Source of the DNA: CBDBBY01 sp965203215 | GTDB lineage: Bacteria > Pseudomonadota > Alphaproteobacteria > Rhodobacterales > Rhodobacteraceae | NCBI GenBank assembly: GCA_965203215.1 | Contig: CBDBBY010000001.1 | Span: 4,216,001 to 4,280,000 of the forward strand | Direction of reading: 5' to 3' | Length of the DNA: 64,000 nt | Shown here: positions 42,449 through 50,587 of the stretch, in pieces | How the letters are laid out: every line of letters starts with the position of its first letter | Numbering within the stretch: position 1 is the stretch's first letter | Made by a program: the position numbers and the translations under genes | The notes under the pieces: model-generated | Database searches by the model: none | What the model saw: only the letters and a program-made list of their open reading frames with translations | What the model was told of the DNA's origin: nothing

Positions 42449-42627
42449 CTGACTTCGACAGTTTGACTCGATTTCAGCGCCGTTTCGGCTTTCCGGGGCG
42501 TTGCGCGCAAGGGAATTCCGGCTCTGTCGCGCTCCAGAGGAAAATGTAGTGCTCCAAAGATAGGCATCTTGCGGAATCCGGGAAACCGTGCTAGCGGTTC
42601 GGAAAGCAGCGAATCAGGAATGGCCTC

Positions 42628-43147
42628 ATGTTCCTCCGCGTCAAAACCAGGCCGGGAAGCTCCAGGAAGTCCGTCCAGCTCGTCGAATCCGTGCGCGAGG
42701 GCCGGAAAGTGAGCCAGCGCATCGTCCGCCACGTCGGCGTCGCCAAGACCGACGCCGAGCTGGAGGAGCTCATGGAGCTCGGCGAGACCATCAAGGTCGA
42801 ACTCCGGTGCGAGCGGCAGCCCTCCCTGCTTCCGCAGGAGAAGCTCGTCGACCTGGCGATCGAGACCCGGCGGGAGAAGGCGAAGAAAGGTCCGCCGGTC
42901 GTCATCGAGGAGACCCGCGAGGAGCATCGGGTCGTGACCGGTTTCCACGAGGCCTGCGGGGCCGTCCATCGCCAGCTTGGCTTCGACGGGCTGCTGCCGG
43001 CCAAGAGGAACCGCACGGCGCGCGAGACGCTGCGGCACATCGTGACGGCGCGCATCGCCAATCCCGAAAGCAAGCGCGGCACCGCCCGGCGGCTGGAGAG
43101 CGATCTCGGAGTTTCGATCCCGGTGCAGAGGATCTACCGGATGATGG
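42628..43147 (+). pseudogene. IS1634-family transposase, 5' part (split by IS21)
   Basis: Encodes the N-terminal ~173 residues (MFLRVKTRPGSSRKSVQLVE ... VQRIYRMM). The frame is broken where the IS21 element enters. Removing the IS21 element and one 5-bp duplication joins it in frame with the part from 45444, giving RIYRMMDRLDGK and one ~552-residue transposase. It differs clearly from the IS1634 copy at 27.3 kb. Confidence 0.88.
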
Positions 43148-43225
43148 TGTCAATGCTAAAGTAAAATTCCCCAGAAGTGCTAAAGTAAAATTCCCCAGTT
43201 TTTGGTGTTTTGGCGGCGAGCCAGC

Positions 43226-44062
43226 TCAGTCGTCGGTTCGCGTCTCCTTTTTGGGCCGCCCTCGTTTTTTCGGGGGCGGCGGCGGGGTGATTGGCGCATT
43301 CGTTCGGACGTGTTCGGGAATGAGGTCGGCGTGTTTTCTGAGCCGGTAGCTTGCGCCTTCGATTCGGACGACGACGGCGTGGTGGAGGAGCCGGTCGAGG
43401 AGGGCCGTCGCGACGACGGGGTCGCCGAAGATGTCGCCCCATTCGGCGAAGCTTCTGTTCGAGGTGAGGATCATCGCGCCTTTTTCGTATCTGGCGTTTA
43501 CGATTTGGAAGAACAGGCTTGCGCCGCCCTGCGTGATGGGCAGGTATCCGATTTCGTCGACGATGAGCAGCGCGGCCCGCGCGAAGAAGCGGATTTTTTC
43601 GGCGAGCTGGCCTTGCCGTTCGGCTTTCGCGAGGTTTTCGGTGAGTTCCGCGAGCGTCGTTTTGTAGACGCTCTTTCCGGCTTTGACGGCGGCGACGCCG
43701 AGTGCGGTCGCGAGGTGGCTTTTTCCGGTTCCGGGCGGTCCGAGGAAGTGGACGGTTTCGCGTCTCCGGATGAAGTCGAGCTGGGCCAGCGCGGCGATTC
43801 TCTCCCGGTCGAGCGAGGGCTGGAATGCGAAGTCGAAGCTTTCGACCGTTTTGGCGGGGAGGAGTTTCGCGGTTCGCAATGCGATGTCGATTCGTCTTGT
43901 TTCGCGCAGGGCGTATTCTTCGCTGAGGAGGGCGTCGATGGCTTCGACGGCCGTGAGCTCGCCCTGCTCGAGGCGCCGCAGCGTGGGGCTAAGCGCTTCG
44001 AGCGCCCGGGGCATTTTCAGTCCGACCAGGGCGGCGCTGATGCGGTCGACGAGTTCGGTCAT
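43226..44062 (-). CDS. istB: IS21 helper ATPase IstB
   Basis: A 278-residue AAA+ ATPase that selects target DNA and stimulates the IstA transposase. Walker A is FLGPPGTGKSHLATALG (~residue 108) and Walker B ALLIVDEIGYLP (~170), followed by ILTSNRSFAEW (sensor 1 region). The start overlaps the istA stop by 4 nt. The C-terminal tail is basic and proline-rich (PPPPPKKRGRPKKE). Intact. Confidence 0.95.
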   Translation of the reverse strand: MTELVDRISAALVGLKMPRALEALSPTLRRLEQGELTAVEAIDALLSEEYALRETRRIDIALRTAKLLPAKTVESFDFAFQPSLDRERIAALAQLDFIRRRETVHFLGPPGTGKSHLATALGVAAVKAGKSVYKTTLAELTENLAKAERQGQLAEKIRFFARAALLIVDEIGYLPITQGGASLFFQIVNARYEKGAMILTSNRSFAEWGDIFGDPVVATALLDRLLHHAVVVRIEGASYRLRKHADLIPEHVRTNAPITPPPPPKKRGRPKKETRTDD

Positions 44063-45291
44063 TGGCGCACTCCCTGCCGCTCGAGGCGGCGTCCGACGGC
44101 GTCGTAGAAGGCCAGGGACCGTTTCGGCGCGTCCTCGAGCTGGGTCGGATCCGGACGCGGCGGAGGCGGCCTGCGGTGGCCGGGATCGACCCTGCGGCGG
44201 TTCCGGCCTTCAAGGATCGGATGCCGCGCGATCAGCGTCCTATCCTCGAAGATCCGCACTTCGGCGGGATGCCGCTGCACCTCCAGCACGCGCTTTCGTG
44301 CGGCGTCGGGCACCGAATAGAGGTTTCCGCCGACCGAGACCATTCCGTCGCGGCTGACGCGCCGCTCGACTGTCAGGACCGCGTCGTAGGGATGCGCGGG
44401 AAGCGGGATCAAAGCGGGTCGCTCTTCGGCCAGCGCTTCGTCGACGATCCGGCCGGTGGTGGCGTGGACGCGCGGATTGGCGATCTCGCGACGCCATTTG
44501 TCGAATTGCGCGTTGAGATCGTCAAGGCTGCGGAAGGTCCGGTCGAGGAAGAAGTCCTGCCGGATGTATCGGAACGGGCGCTCGACCTTGCCCTTGGTTT
44601 TCGCCCGATAGGCTTTGCAGGCCCTCGGCGCCGATCCGTAATGGTCGAGCAAGGCGACCAGCGACGGGTTGTAGATCACGGACCGGTCGGCATCCTCGCC
44701 GAGGACGGCGGTCTTCATCCGATCGTAGAGCACTTCGCGCGGCGCCCCTCCGCAGGCGTCGAACGCCGACACATGGCATCTCAGCACCGTTTCGAGCGTC
44801 TGGTCGGCGCAGAACCGTCCCCACAGCCACCGGCTGCATCCGAGGACGAACGAGAACAGGTGGACTTTCCGGACGACGCCGGGCTCGTCGGCGTATTCGG
44901 TTTTGAATTCGGCGAAGTCGACCTGGGCCTGCTCGCCGGGCTTGGTCTCGAAGCGGCGCTCGAACCCTGGCGCCTCGTCCGGCCGGATCGCGCGGAGATA
45001 GGCGGTCACCGCGGCATAGCCGCCTTCGTAGCCGCGCTCCCGGATTTGCCGGAACAGACGGCGTCCGGACAGATCCGGGCAGTTCCCGATCTTTTCCGCG
45101 AGATAGCCCTCGTACGGCTCCAGGAGCCGGGGCCGAGGCTTCCGCGGCGAATAGGCCGGAGCCGCGAGACCCCGGTCCAGCAGTTTGCGGACCGTCTTCC
45201 GGTCCAGGCCCGTCCGCCGCGCGATCGCGCTGATCGAAAGGCCTTCCCGTTTCAGTTCTTGCAACATGACAATCTTCTCCAGTTTGATCAC
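44059..45291 (-). CDS. istA: IS21 transposase IstA
   Basis: A ~410-residue DDE transposase. The helix-turn-helix GLSISAIARRTGLDRKTVRK is followed by the integrase core, with the first Asp in QAQVDFAEF, the second in EVLYDRMKTAV and the Glu in the following helix region (KTKGKVERPF). A C-terminal beta-barrel domain (VERRVSRDGMVSVGGNLYSV) is complete. GTG 45291 has AAGGAGG about 10 nt upstream; ATG 45267 is an alternative. Intact, upstream of istB. Confidence 0.93.
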   Translation of the reverse strand: MIKLEKIVMLQELKREGLSISAIARRTGLDRKTVRKLLDRGLAAPAYSPRKPRPRLLEPYEGYLAEKIGNCPDLSGRRLFRQIRERGYEGGYAAVTAYLRAIRPDEAPGFERRFETKPGEQAQVDFAEFKTEYADEPGVVRKVHLFSFVLGCSRWLWGRFCADQTLETVLRCHVSAFDACGGAPREVLYDRMKTAVLGEDADRSVIYNPSLVALLDHYGSAPRACKAYRAKTKGKVERPFRYIRQDFFLDRTFRSLDDLNAQFDKWRREIANPRVHATTGRIVDEALAEERPALIPLPAHPYDAVLTVERRVSRDGMVSVGGNLYSVPDAARKRVLEVQRHPAEVRIFEDRTLIARHPILEGRNRRRVDPGHRRPPPPRPDPTQLEDAPKRSLAFYDAVGRRLERQGVRQ

Positions 45292-45438
45292 CCGACCCGA
45301 GCCTCCTTCGGCAAAAAATCGGATGGGATTTTGGACTGCTTTCGTTCCGGGGGGCATGCCCCCCGGAACGAATTCGCAGCCCCCTGACTGGGGAATTTTA
45401 CTTTAGCGCTTTTGGGGAGTTTTAACTTAGTAGTGACA

Positions 45439-46579
45439 GATGGACCGGCTGGACGGGAAAGCGATCGAAAGCATGAAGGATCTCGCGGCCGGGGCGACGC
45501 GGAGGCTGCTTCCGGAGCCGGCGAGCGTGGTCTTCTTCGACTGCACGACGCTGCACTTCGAGTCGGTCGATGCGGACGGGCTTCGCGAGTTCGGCTTCTC
45601 CAAGAACGGCCGGCACGCCCGGACCCAGGTCCTGCTTGCGCTGATGGCGGCGTCCGACGGGCTGCCGATCGGCTACGAGGTGTTCCCCGGATCGGAGCAT
45701 GAAGGAAAGAGCCTGATCCCGTCGCTGGAGAAGATGCGCGGGCGCGAAGGCGTCGAGACCGCGATCCACGTCGCCGACCGGGGCATGTTCGGCGAGGCGA
45801 ACCTCAAGGACATGGAGGAGCGGGATCTCCAGTACATCGTCGGCGCCCGGCTGAAATCGCTGCCGAAGGACTTGAAGGAGCGGATCCTCGACCTCGACGC
45901 CTACAAGACGACCGGCGGCTCCGAGGGTTTGCGTTCGGCGGAGTTCGAGCACAAGGGCCGCCGCATCGTCGTCGGCTGGAGCCGGAAGCGGGCCGGGAAG
46001 GACGCCGCCGACCGGAAGAAGGCGGTCGACAAGCTGGTCCGCAAGCTCGGCCGAAGCGCCAATCCCGCGCAGGCGCTCTCCGGACGCGGCTTCGGCCGGT
46101 TCGTCAAGCTCGCGGGAAAAGCCCGGCTGGAAGTCGACGAGGACAAGATCAAGGAGGCCGCCCGATGGGACGGGCTGAAGGGCGTCGTGACCAACGCGCC
46201 CGACATGGGCCATTCCGAGCTGTTCGACCGCTGCCGCGAGCTCTGGAGAGTCGAGGAGAGCTTCCGGACCACAAAGCACGACCTCAAGGTGCGGCCGGTG
46301 TTCCACTGGAAGCCAAACCGGGTGAAGGCGCACATCGCCATCGCCTACATGGCGTTCGCCTGCGTGCGCCACCTGGCCTTCCGAATCGCGCGGCAGCAGG
46401 GGGAGAGGATGTCGCCGGAAAGGATCCGGACCGCCCTCGCCGCCCGCCAATGCTCGATCGTGCGCGACACGCGTTCGAAACGGCGCTACGCGCTCCCGTC
46501 GAAAACGACGCCGGACATGGACCGCATCTGCCGGACCTTGGGACTTCCGATGTCCCGCACGCCCTGTTGGATCGAATGA
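45439..46579 (+). pseudogene. IS1634-family transposase, 3' part (split by IS21)
   Basis: The C-terminal ~380 residues of the split transposase: VVFFDCTTLHFESV (first Asp), IHVADRGMFGEAN (second Asp) and ELWRVEESFRTTKHDLKVRP (Glu), then the usual end GLPMSRTPCWIE. An internal ATG at 45440 opens a frame of 379 codons, but it lacks the N-terminal DNA-binding part, so function alone is doubtful. Confidence 0.88.
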
Positions 46580-46680
46580 GGCCGCCGGGAACAACCTGAA
46601 AAACAGCGGAATGTAGTGCCTGAAATTTAGGCACAAACACGAAAAAACAAGTGGTTGGCAGAAAAAAATGTCGAAGTCAG

Positions 46681-46759
46681 GAATTTTTCATTTGTGGCCC
46701 GTATGTCCGCACCCGTCCGGTTTCTTTGGGCGGCTTGATGGCCAAAAGTGAATATTCTC
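46681..46759. repeat. 79-bp direct repeat, right copy (target duplication)
   Basis: Right-hand copy of the 42370-42448 repeat, directly after the TGTCGAAGTCAG end of the IS1634 element. The base before and the base after the 79 bp differ between copies, so the limits are exact. Confidence 0.85.
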
Positions 46760-46895
46760 TTTCACGCGTCATCCTCGCAATCCCCTAACATGGCGCGTTC
46801 CGGGCGTCTCAAGGGTCAAACTATCTCATGCTGGAATGCTGCACAAATGAAAGAAATCGCGTTTCAGCATGAGTTTTGGGAATTTTACGTCGGCA

Positions 46896-47822
46896 TCACT
46901 TTCCGAATGCAGACCGCACGGCCCCTACTAGTCCGCGTTCTTTCCACGACCGCTGCCCTCGCCTGCGGCCATTCTCGGCCATAGTTTGCGTCAATCGATC
47001 CAGAACGATGGCCAGGATCACGATGCCCAGGCCGCCAACTGTGGCGATTCCCATGTCCAGCCGGCCGATGCCGCGCAATACCATCTGTCCCAGACCGCCG
47101 ACCGAGATCATCGAGGCGATCACCACCATGGACAGCGACATCATCAGGGTCTGGTTCACGCCTGCCATGATGGAAGGCATCGCCAGAGGCAATTGCGCCT
47201 TCCACAAAAGCTGTTTGCGCGACGCGCCGAAGGCGATCATCGCCTCAACCACTTCACCCGGCACTTGGCGGATGCCAAGATTGGTCAGGCGAACGACCGG
47301 CGGCAATGCAAAGATGACCGTCACGATGACGCCCGGCACGTTGCCGATGCCGAAAAGCATGACGATGGGCACAAGGTAGACGAAGGCGGGAATGGTTTGC
47401 ATGCCGTCCAGTATGGGTCGGATGATTGCATAAAACCGGTCGCTGCGGGCGGCGAGGATGCCTAGCGGAATGCCGATCACCAAGCACAGTGTGAGAGCAG
47501 TCAGGACAACCGACAGGGTGATCATGGCTTCTTCCCAGACACCTATGAAACCTAGAAACCCGAGGGTGCCCAAAACCACTCCCATCAAGCGGGGGCCTGC
47601 CAGTTGCCAAGCGATCAGCGCCAAAAGGATCAGCATTGGCAGCGGAGGCACGCCGCTGAGGAGCCATTCGAAGTTTCTGAGAACCTGATCGACAGGCCAC
47701 TTCATCGCCTGGAACAACGGGCGGTAATTGTCGACCATCCAGCCCAGCCCGTCCTTGACCCAGCTCTGCATGGGAATCGTGGCGCATTCGAATGGGTTCA
47801 GAAGTCCGCAATTGTCAGCCAT
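46896..47822 (-). CDS. Glycine betaine/proline-type ABC transporter permease
   Basis: A 308-residue inner-membrane permease of the ProW/OpuAB type with about seven hydrophobic segments. The EAA loop appears as EAMIAFGASRKQLLWKAQLP followed by LAMPSIMAGVNQT, the contact for the ATPase. The periplasm-facing start (NPFECATIPMQSWVKDGLGW) also resembles ProW-type proteins. Its ATG overlaps the stop of the ATPase gene by 8 nt. It belongs to a complete SBP-ATPase-permease operon for quaternary amines. Confidence 0.9.
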   Translation of the reverse strand: MADNCGLLNPFECATIPMQSWVKDGLGWMVDNYRPLFQAMKWPVDQVLRNFEWLLSGVPPLPMLILLALIAWQLAGPRLMGVVLGTLGFLGFIGVWEEAMITLSVVLTALTLCLVIGIPLGILAARSDRFYAIIRPILDGMQTIPAFVYLVPIVMLFGIGNVPGVIVTVIFALPPVVRLTNLGIRQVPGEVVEAMIAFGASRKQLLWKAQLPLAMPSIMAGVNQTLMMSLSMVVIASMISVGGLGQMVLRGIGRLDMGIATVGGLGIVILAIVLDRLTQTMAENGRRRGQRSWKERGLVGAVRSAFGK

Positions 47823-48888
47823 GATCCTGCTCCTGCCGGTCTAAAGAAGAACTCTGAATGCCTTTCAGCAGCGCGTTTACCGATACGACCCCGACCGTTG
47901 TTCCGCCATCTCGAATGACAATCGGGCCATCCCCTCCGACCGCCAGGGACACCAGCGTCCCCAGCTTGTCGTTGAGCTGGGCTGTTGCAGCGCCTTCTTC
48001 GGAAAACGGCCCTGAATGGGCAACGTACTCTTCCGGGCTTTCCATAATCTTGGCAGCGGTCACGAAGTTGAGTTTCGAAATTCCCGCCACGAAGTCCGCA
48101 ACATAATCGTCTTGCGGACTGGTCACGATGTCTTCGGGCGTGCCGATCTGGATCAAAGCGCCATCTTTCATGATGGCGATGCGGTTGCCGATTCGAATGG
48201 CTTCGTCCAGATCATGAGTGATGAACAGCGTCGTCTTGCCCATTTCAGCGGCAATCCGCATGAATTCGGTCTGCAGATCCCGCCGGATAAGTGGATCAAG
48301 GGCAGAAAACGGCTCGTCCATCAACAGGATGGGCGGGTCGGCTGCCAGCGCGCGAGCCAAACCGACGCGCTGCTTCATGCCGCCCGACAATTCATCGGGA
48401 AAACGATCTTCCCAGCCGGCCAAATCGACCCGTTCCAGCATTTCTCGCGCCGTCGCGTGGCGTTCCTTTTCATCGACTCTGCGCAGTTCCAGCCCTAGCG
48501 ATACATTGTCTGCGACCGAGCGATGCGGCAGCAAAGCCATATTCTGGAACACCATTCCGATCTTGGTGGACCGCAAGATGCGCAATTCGGTCTCGGACAT
48601 GCCGTTGATGTCCGTTCCTTCGATAAAAACCTGACCCGCGGTCGGTTCAATAAGCCGGTTGACATGCCGGATCAGCGTGGATTTTCCTGAGCCTGATAGG
48701 CCCATAATGCAGAAGATTTCGCCCTCGGCGACCGAAAAACTGACATCCTGAACGCCCACGACACACTTGAAGCGTTCGAAAACCTGCGCTTTGCCCAGCC
48801 CCTCGGACTGGATGGCTTCCATGGCCGTTTTTTTATTGTCGCCGAAAACTTTCCACAGGTTCCGGCATTCGATGACGCGATCTGTCAC
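47815..48888 (-). CDS. Glycine betaine/proline-type ABC transporter ATPase
   Basis: A ~357-residue ProV-like ATPase. Walker A is MGLSGSGKST, the signature LSGGMKQRVGLARAL, Walker B PILLMDEPFSALDP and the switch FITHDLDEA. The N-terminal extension (KVFGDNKKTAMEAI ... KAQVFERF) and a C-terminal CBS-like segment (PIVIRDGGTTVGVVSVNALL) are ProV features linked to ionic-strength gating. GTG 48888 is preferred because the in-frame GTG at 48918 lies inside a terminator hairpin. Gene order: binding protein, ATPase, permease. Confidence 0.9.
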   Translation of the reverse strand: MTDRVIECRNLWKVFGDNKKTAMEAIQSEGLGKAQVFERFKCVVGVQDVSFSVAEGEIFCIMGLSGSGKSTLIRHVNRLIEPTAGQVFIEGTDINGMSETELRILRSTKIGMVFQNMALLPHRSVADNVSLGLELRRVDEKERHATAREMLERVDLAGWEDRFPDELSGGMKQRVGLARALAADPPILLMDEPFSALDPLIRRDLQTEFMRIAAEMGKTTLFITHDLDEAIRIGNRIAIMKDGALIQIGTPEDIVTSPQDDYVADFVAGISKLNFVTAAKIMESPEEYVAHSGPFSEEGAATAQLNDKLGTLVSLAVGGDGPIVIRDGGTTVGVVSVNALLKGIQSSSLDRQEQDHG

Positions 48889-48905
48889 TTGCCGCTCAAG
48901 GAAAT

Positions 48906-48944
48906 AAAAAGCCCGCACCGTGCAATTTTGCAGGCGGCGCGGGC
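48906..48944 (-). terminator. Intra-operon terminator after the binding-protein gene
   Basis: On the minus strand a long stem (GCCCGC with GCGGGC, plus inner pairs around TGCA) is followed by TTTTTATTT, the form of a rho-independent terminator. It lies between the binding protein and the ATPase, so it should let abundant receptor be made with less of the membrane components. Confidence 0.75.
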
Positions 48945-48961
48945 CAAGTCAAAGGGAAGAA

Positions 48962-49945
48962 TTATTCAGCGGCGCGCGCTTGGGCGATCCAGCCATCCCA
49001 TTGCGCCTGGTTCGACGCGATCCATTCTTTGGCGTGCCTGCGAACATCGTCATCCGAGCTTTCGCCGCCGTTGACCTTCATATTCTGTGCGTTGATGTCC
49101 CCAATTGGAATGTGCACCAATTCGAACCATTTTTTGGCGACCGGGTTTTCGTTCAACCAATCGGTGTTGGCGATGACGTGCTGCGAATTCACAGCAAATC
49201 CAAGATTCCCGATTCCATCGACCGTCGTGGCGGATTCGTCGTCAGTGCGATCAGGCAGGGATGTAAAGGGAACAGTGAGCCATATGACTTCCTCGCCCGG
49301 GCGCAACACGCCGCTCAGCCACAAAGGCGTCCATGTGTAATATAGTGTAGACTGGCCGCTTTTGACCCGTTCAACGGCGTCCGGAATGATCGCAAAATAG
49401 CCGCCTTGACGGTGCTCGACAGTATCGCGCAGGCCGTAGGCGTCAAGATGATGTTCGATGACAATCTCACAACCCCAACCGGTCTCGCAGCCGTAGAGGT
49501 CAGCTTTCCCGTTGCCATCAATGTCGAATAGCTTGGCGATTTCCGGATCTGAGAGCTGTGCCAGCGAGGTGATGCCGTGAGCATCGGCCGTTGCTTTGTC
49601 GATCAGGTAGCCTTGCAGCGAATTGTCGACCAGTTTGCCGACACGCTGCCATTTCTCATCTCCGCCATTTTGCTCCCAGAAGCCTCTGTGCAGAGGCCAC
49701 CAGAACACAGGATAGTAACTTGCGTCGCCGTTAGAAACGGCCAGGAAGCTGGCTTGCATCTGGGCAATGTCCGGTTCCCCGACATCATAGCCAAGCGCCT
49801 CCAGGCCCATGCCGACGATGTACGTCTGGAACAGCTCTTCGGTAACGCCCTGATAGATGGGGTTCGCCTCTTTTTCGGCCGCCAGCGCCGGCCCGGCGAC
49901 GAGCGCAAGCGACAGGCTGAGCGCAGATGCGGTTCTAAGTTTCAT
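48962..49945 (-). CDS. Glycine betaine-type ABC transporter substrate-binding protein
   Basis: A 327-residue periplasmic receptor of the OpuAC/ProX type. The signal peptide (LRTASALSLSLALVAGPALA) is evident. Betaine-binding proteins use an aromatic box; candidate segments are YYPVFWWPLH (~residue 78), GWGCE (~157) and YYTWTPLWLSGVL (~205), rich in Trp and Tyr. The nearby HpbD-like racemase, DapA-family and DAO genes suggest a proline-betaine or hydroxyproline-betaine ligand. It leads the transporter operon. Confidence 0.9.
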   Translation of the reverse strand: MKLRTASALSLSLALVAGPALAAEKEANPIYQGVTEELFQTYIVGMGLEALGYDVGEPDIAQMQASFLAVSNGDASYYPVFWWPLHRGFWEQNGGDEKWQRVGKLVDNSLQGYLIDKATADAHGITSLAQLSDPEIAKLFDIDGNGKADLYGCETGWGCEIVIEHHLDAYGLRDTVEHRQGGYFAIIPDAVERVKSGQSTLYYTWTPLWLSGVLRPGEEVIWLTVPFTSLPDRTDDESATTVDGIGNLGFAVNSQHVIANTDWLNENPVAKKWFELVHIPIGDINAQNMKVNGGESSDDDVRRHAKEWIASNQAQWDGWIAQARAAE

Positions 49946-50026
49946 GTGTGTCTCCTTGGCTTCAACCTAATTCGGCTGTTTGGATTTCAGCTTTGCAGAA
50001 GACCTTAGAACAACGCTGGACGCGCG

Positions 50027-50389
50027 TCAAAATGATTGATTGGCGGATTTTGCATGCGAAAAATCAAGCAATTTGAGGAAGGGGTGCGGTTCATGCTGCG
50101 CTTCAGGGGTCGGCACAGCGCGTGTCGGTTGCCCGAATTCTGCGATCAACCAATCATGGAAAGGTGAGAAGTCCCACTGCGGACTCTTGTGACATGGATA
50201 GGCCAGGTAATATTTGTCGTCCGTTTCAACCTGCTCTGAAAGCGGGGCTATAAGCTGCCTGTTTTTCAGTTGATCGCCCAACATCCTGATCCAACCCAGT
50301 GCGAAGCCTTGGCCGCCCATGGAAGCTTGAATAACGTGACAATAATTGTCGAAAGCGAGTTGTCGGCTTCCGCCCGGCGGTTTCAGACC
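50027..50389 (-). pseudogene. LysR-type regulator, C-terminal fragment
   Basis: The frame reads LAFDNYCHVIQASMGGQGFA followed by LGWIRMLGDQL and YYLAYPCHKSPQWDFSPFHD with WLIAEFG, which is the end of a LysR (GcvA-like) substrate-binding domain. The helix-turn-helix and first subdomain are missing. The break coincides with an IS3-type orfA remnant just upstream. It was probably a regulator of the betaine cluster. Confidence 0.68.
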
Positions 50390-50430
50390 GAAGTTCCTAA
50401 ACCGTCGGCGCCACCCTATCCAAGACGAGT

Positions 50431-50526
50431 GCTGCCTACGCGTCGATCGCGGAGAAGCTTGGATGCTCCCGCTTCGCGAATGGTGCATTCAGGCGGAGCG
50501 TGACGCCGGAGAGCGCCCGGGCCGGA
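50431..50526 (+). pseudogene. IS3-family OrfA remnant
   Basis: AYASIAEKLGCS, then after a frame change REWCIQAERDAGERPG, matches the typical IS3 OrfA segment (SIAxKLGC....L..WVRQAERDxGxRPG). Only ~30 codons remain, so this is the footprint of an insertion that truncated the LysR gene. Confidence 0.55.
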
Positions 50527-50587
50527 GCAGCGCCGATGCCGCCTCTGTCACGAGTGCGTGCTTTACCGAGAAGTCCGCAGGGCCCAA

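Larger units (their letters stand above)
43148..45438 (-). mobile_element. IS21-family insertion sequence
   Basis: The ends are imperfect inverted repeats: TGTCAATGCTAAAGTAAAAT on the left and, read inward from the right, TGTCACTACTAAGTTAAAAC, both followed by TCCCCA and with a second internal copy of the AAAGTAAAATTCCCCAG motif. GATGG is duplicated at 43143-43147 and 45439-45443. It carries istA and istB on the minus strand and appears complete (2291 bp). Confidence 0.92.
42449..46680 (+). mobile_element. IS1634-family element with long target duplication, interrupted by IS21
   Basis: The ends are perfect 12-bp inverted repeats: CTGACTTCGACA at 42449 and TGTCGAAGTCAG ending at 46680. The 79-bp direct repeat abuts both ends. 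IS1634 of Mycoplasma is known for long, variable direct repeats, so this fits the family. The transposase gene is split by an IS21 insertion (43148-45438). Without that the element would be 1936 bp. Confidence 0.85.

Noticed and set aside
44062..45387. 441-codon plus-strand frame opposite istA
   Set aside because: Antisense shadow; the IS21 transposase motifs read on the minus strand.
45422..46636. 404-codon minus-strand frame opposite the IS1634 transposase
   Set aside because: Antisense shadow with Arg/Ala/Pro-rich composition.
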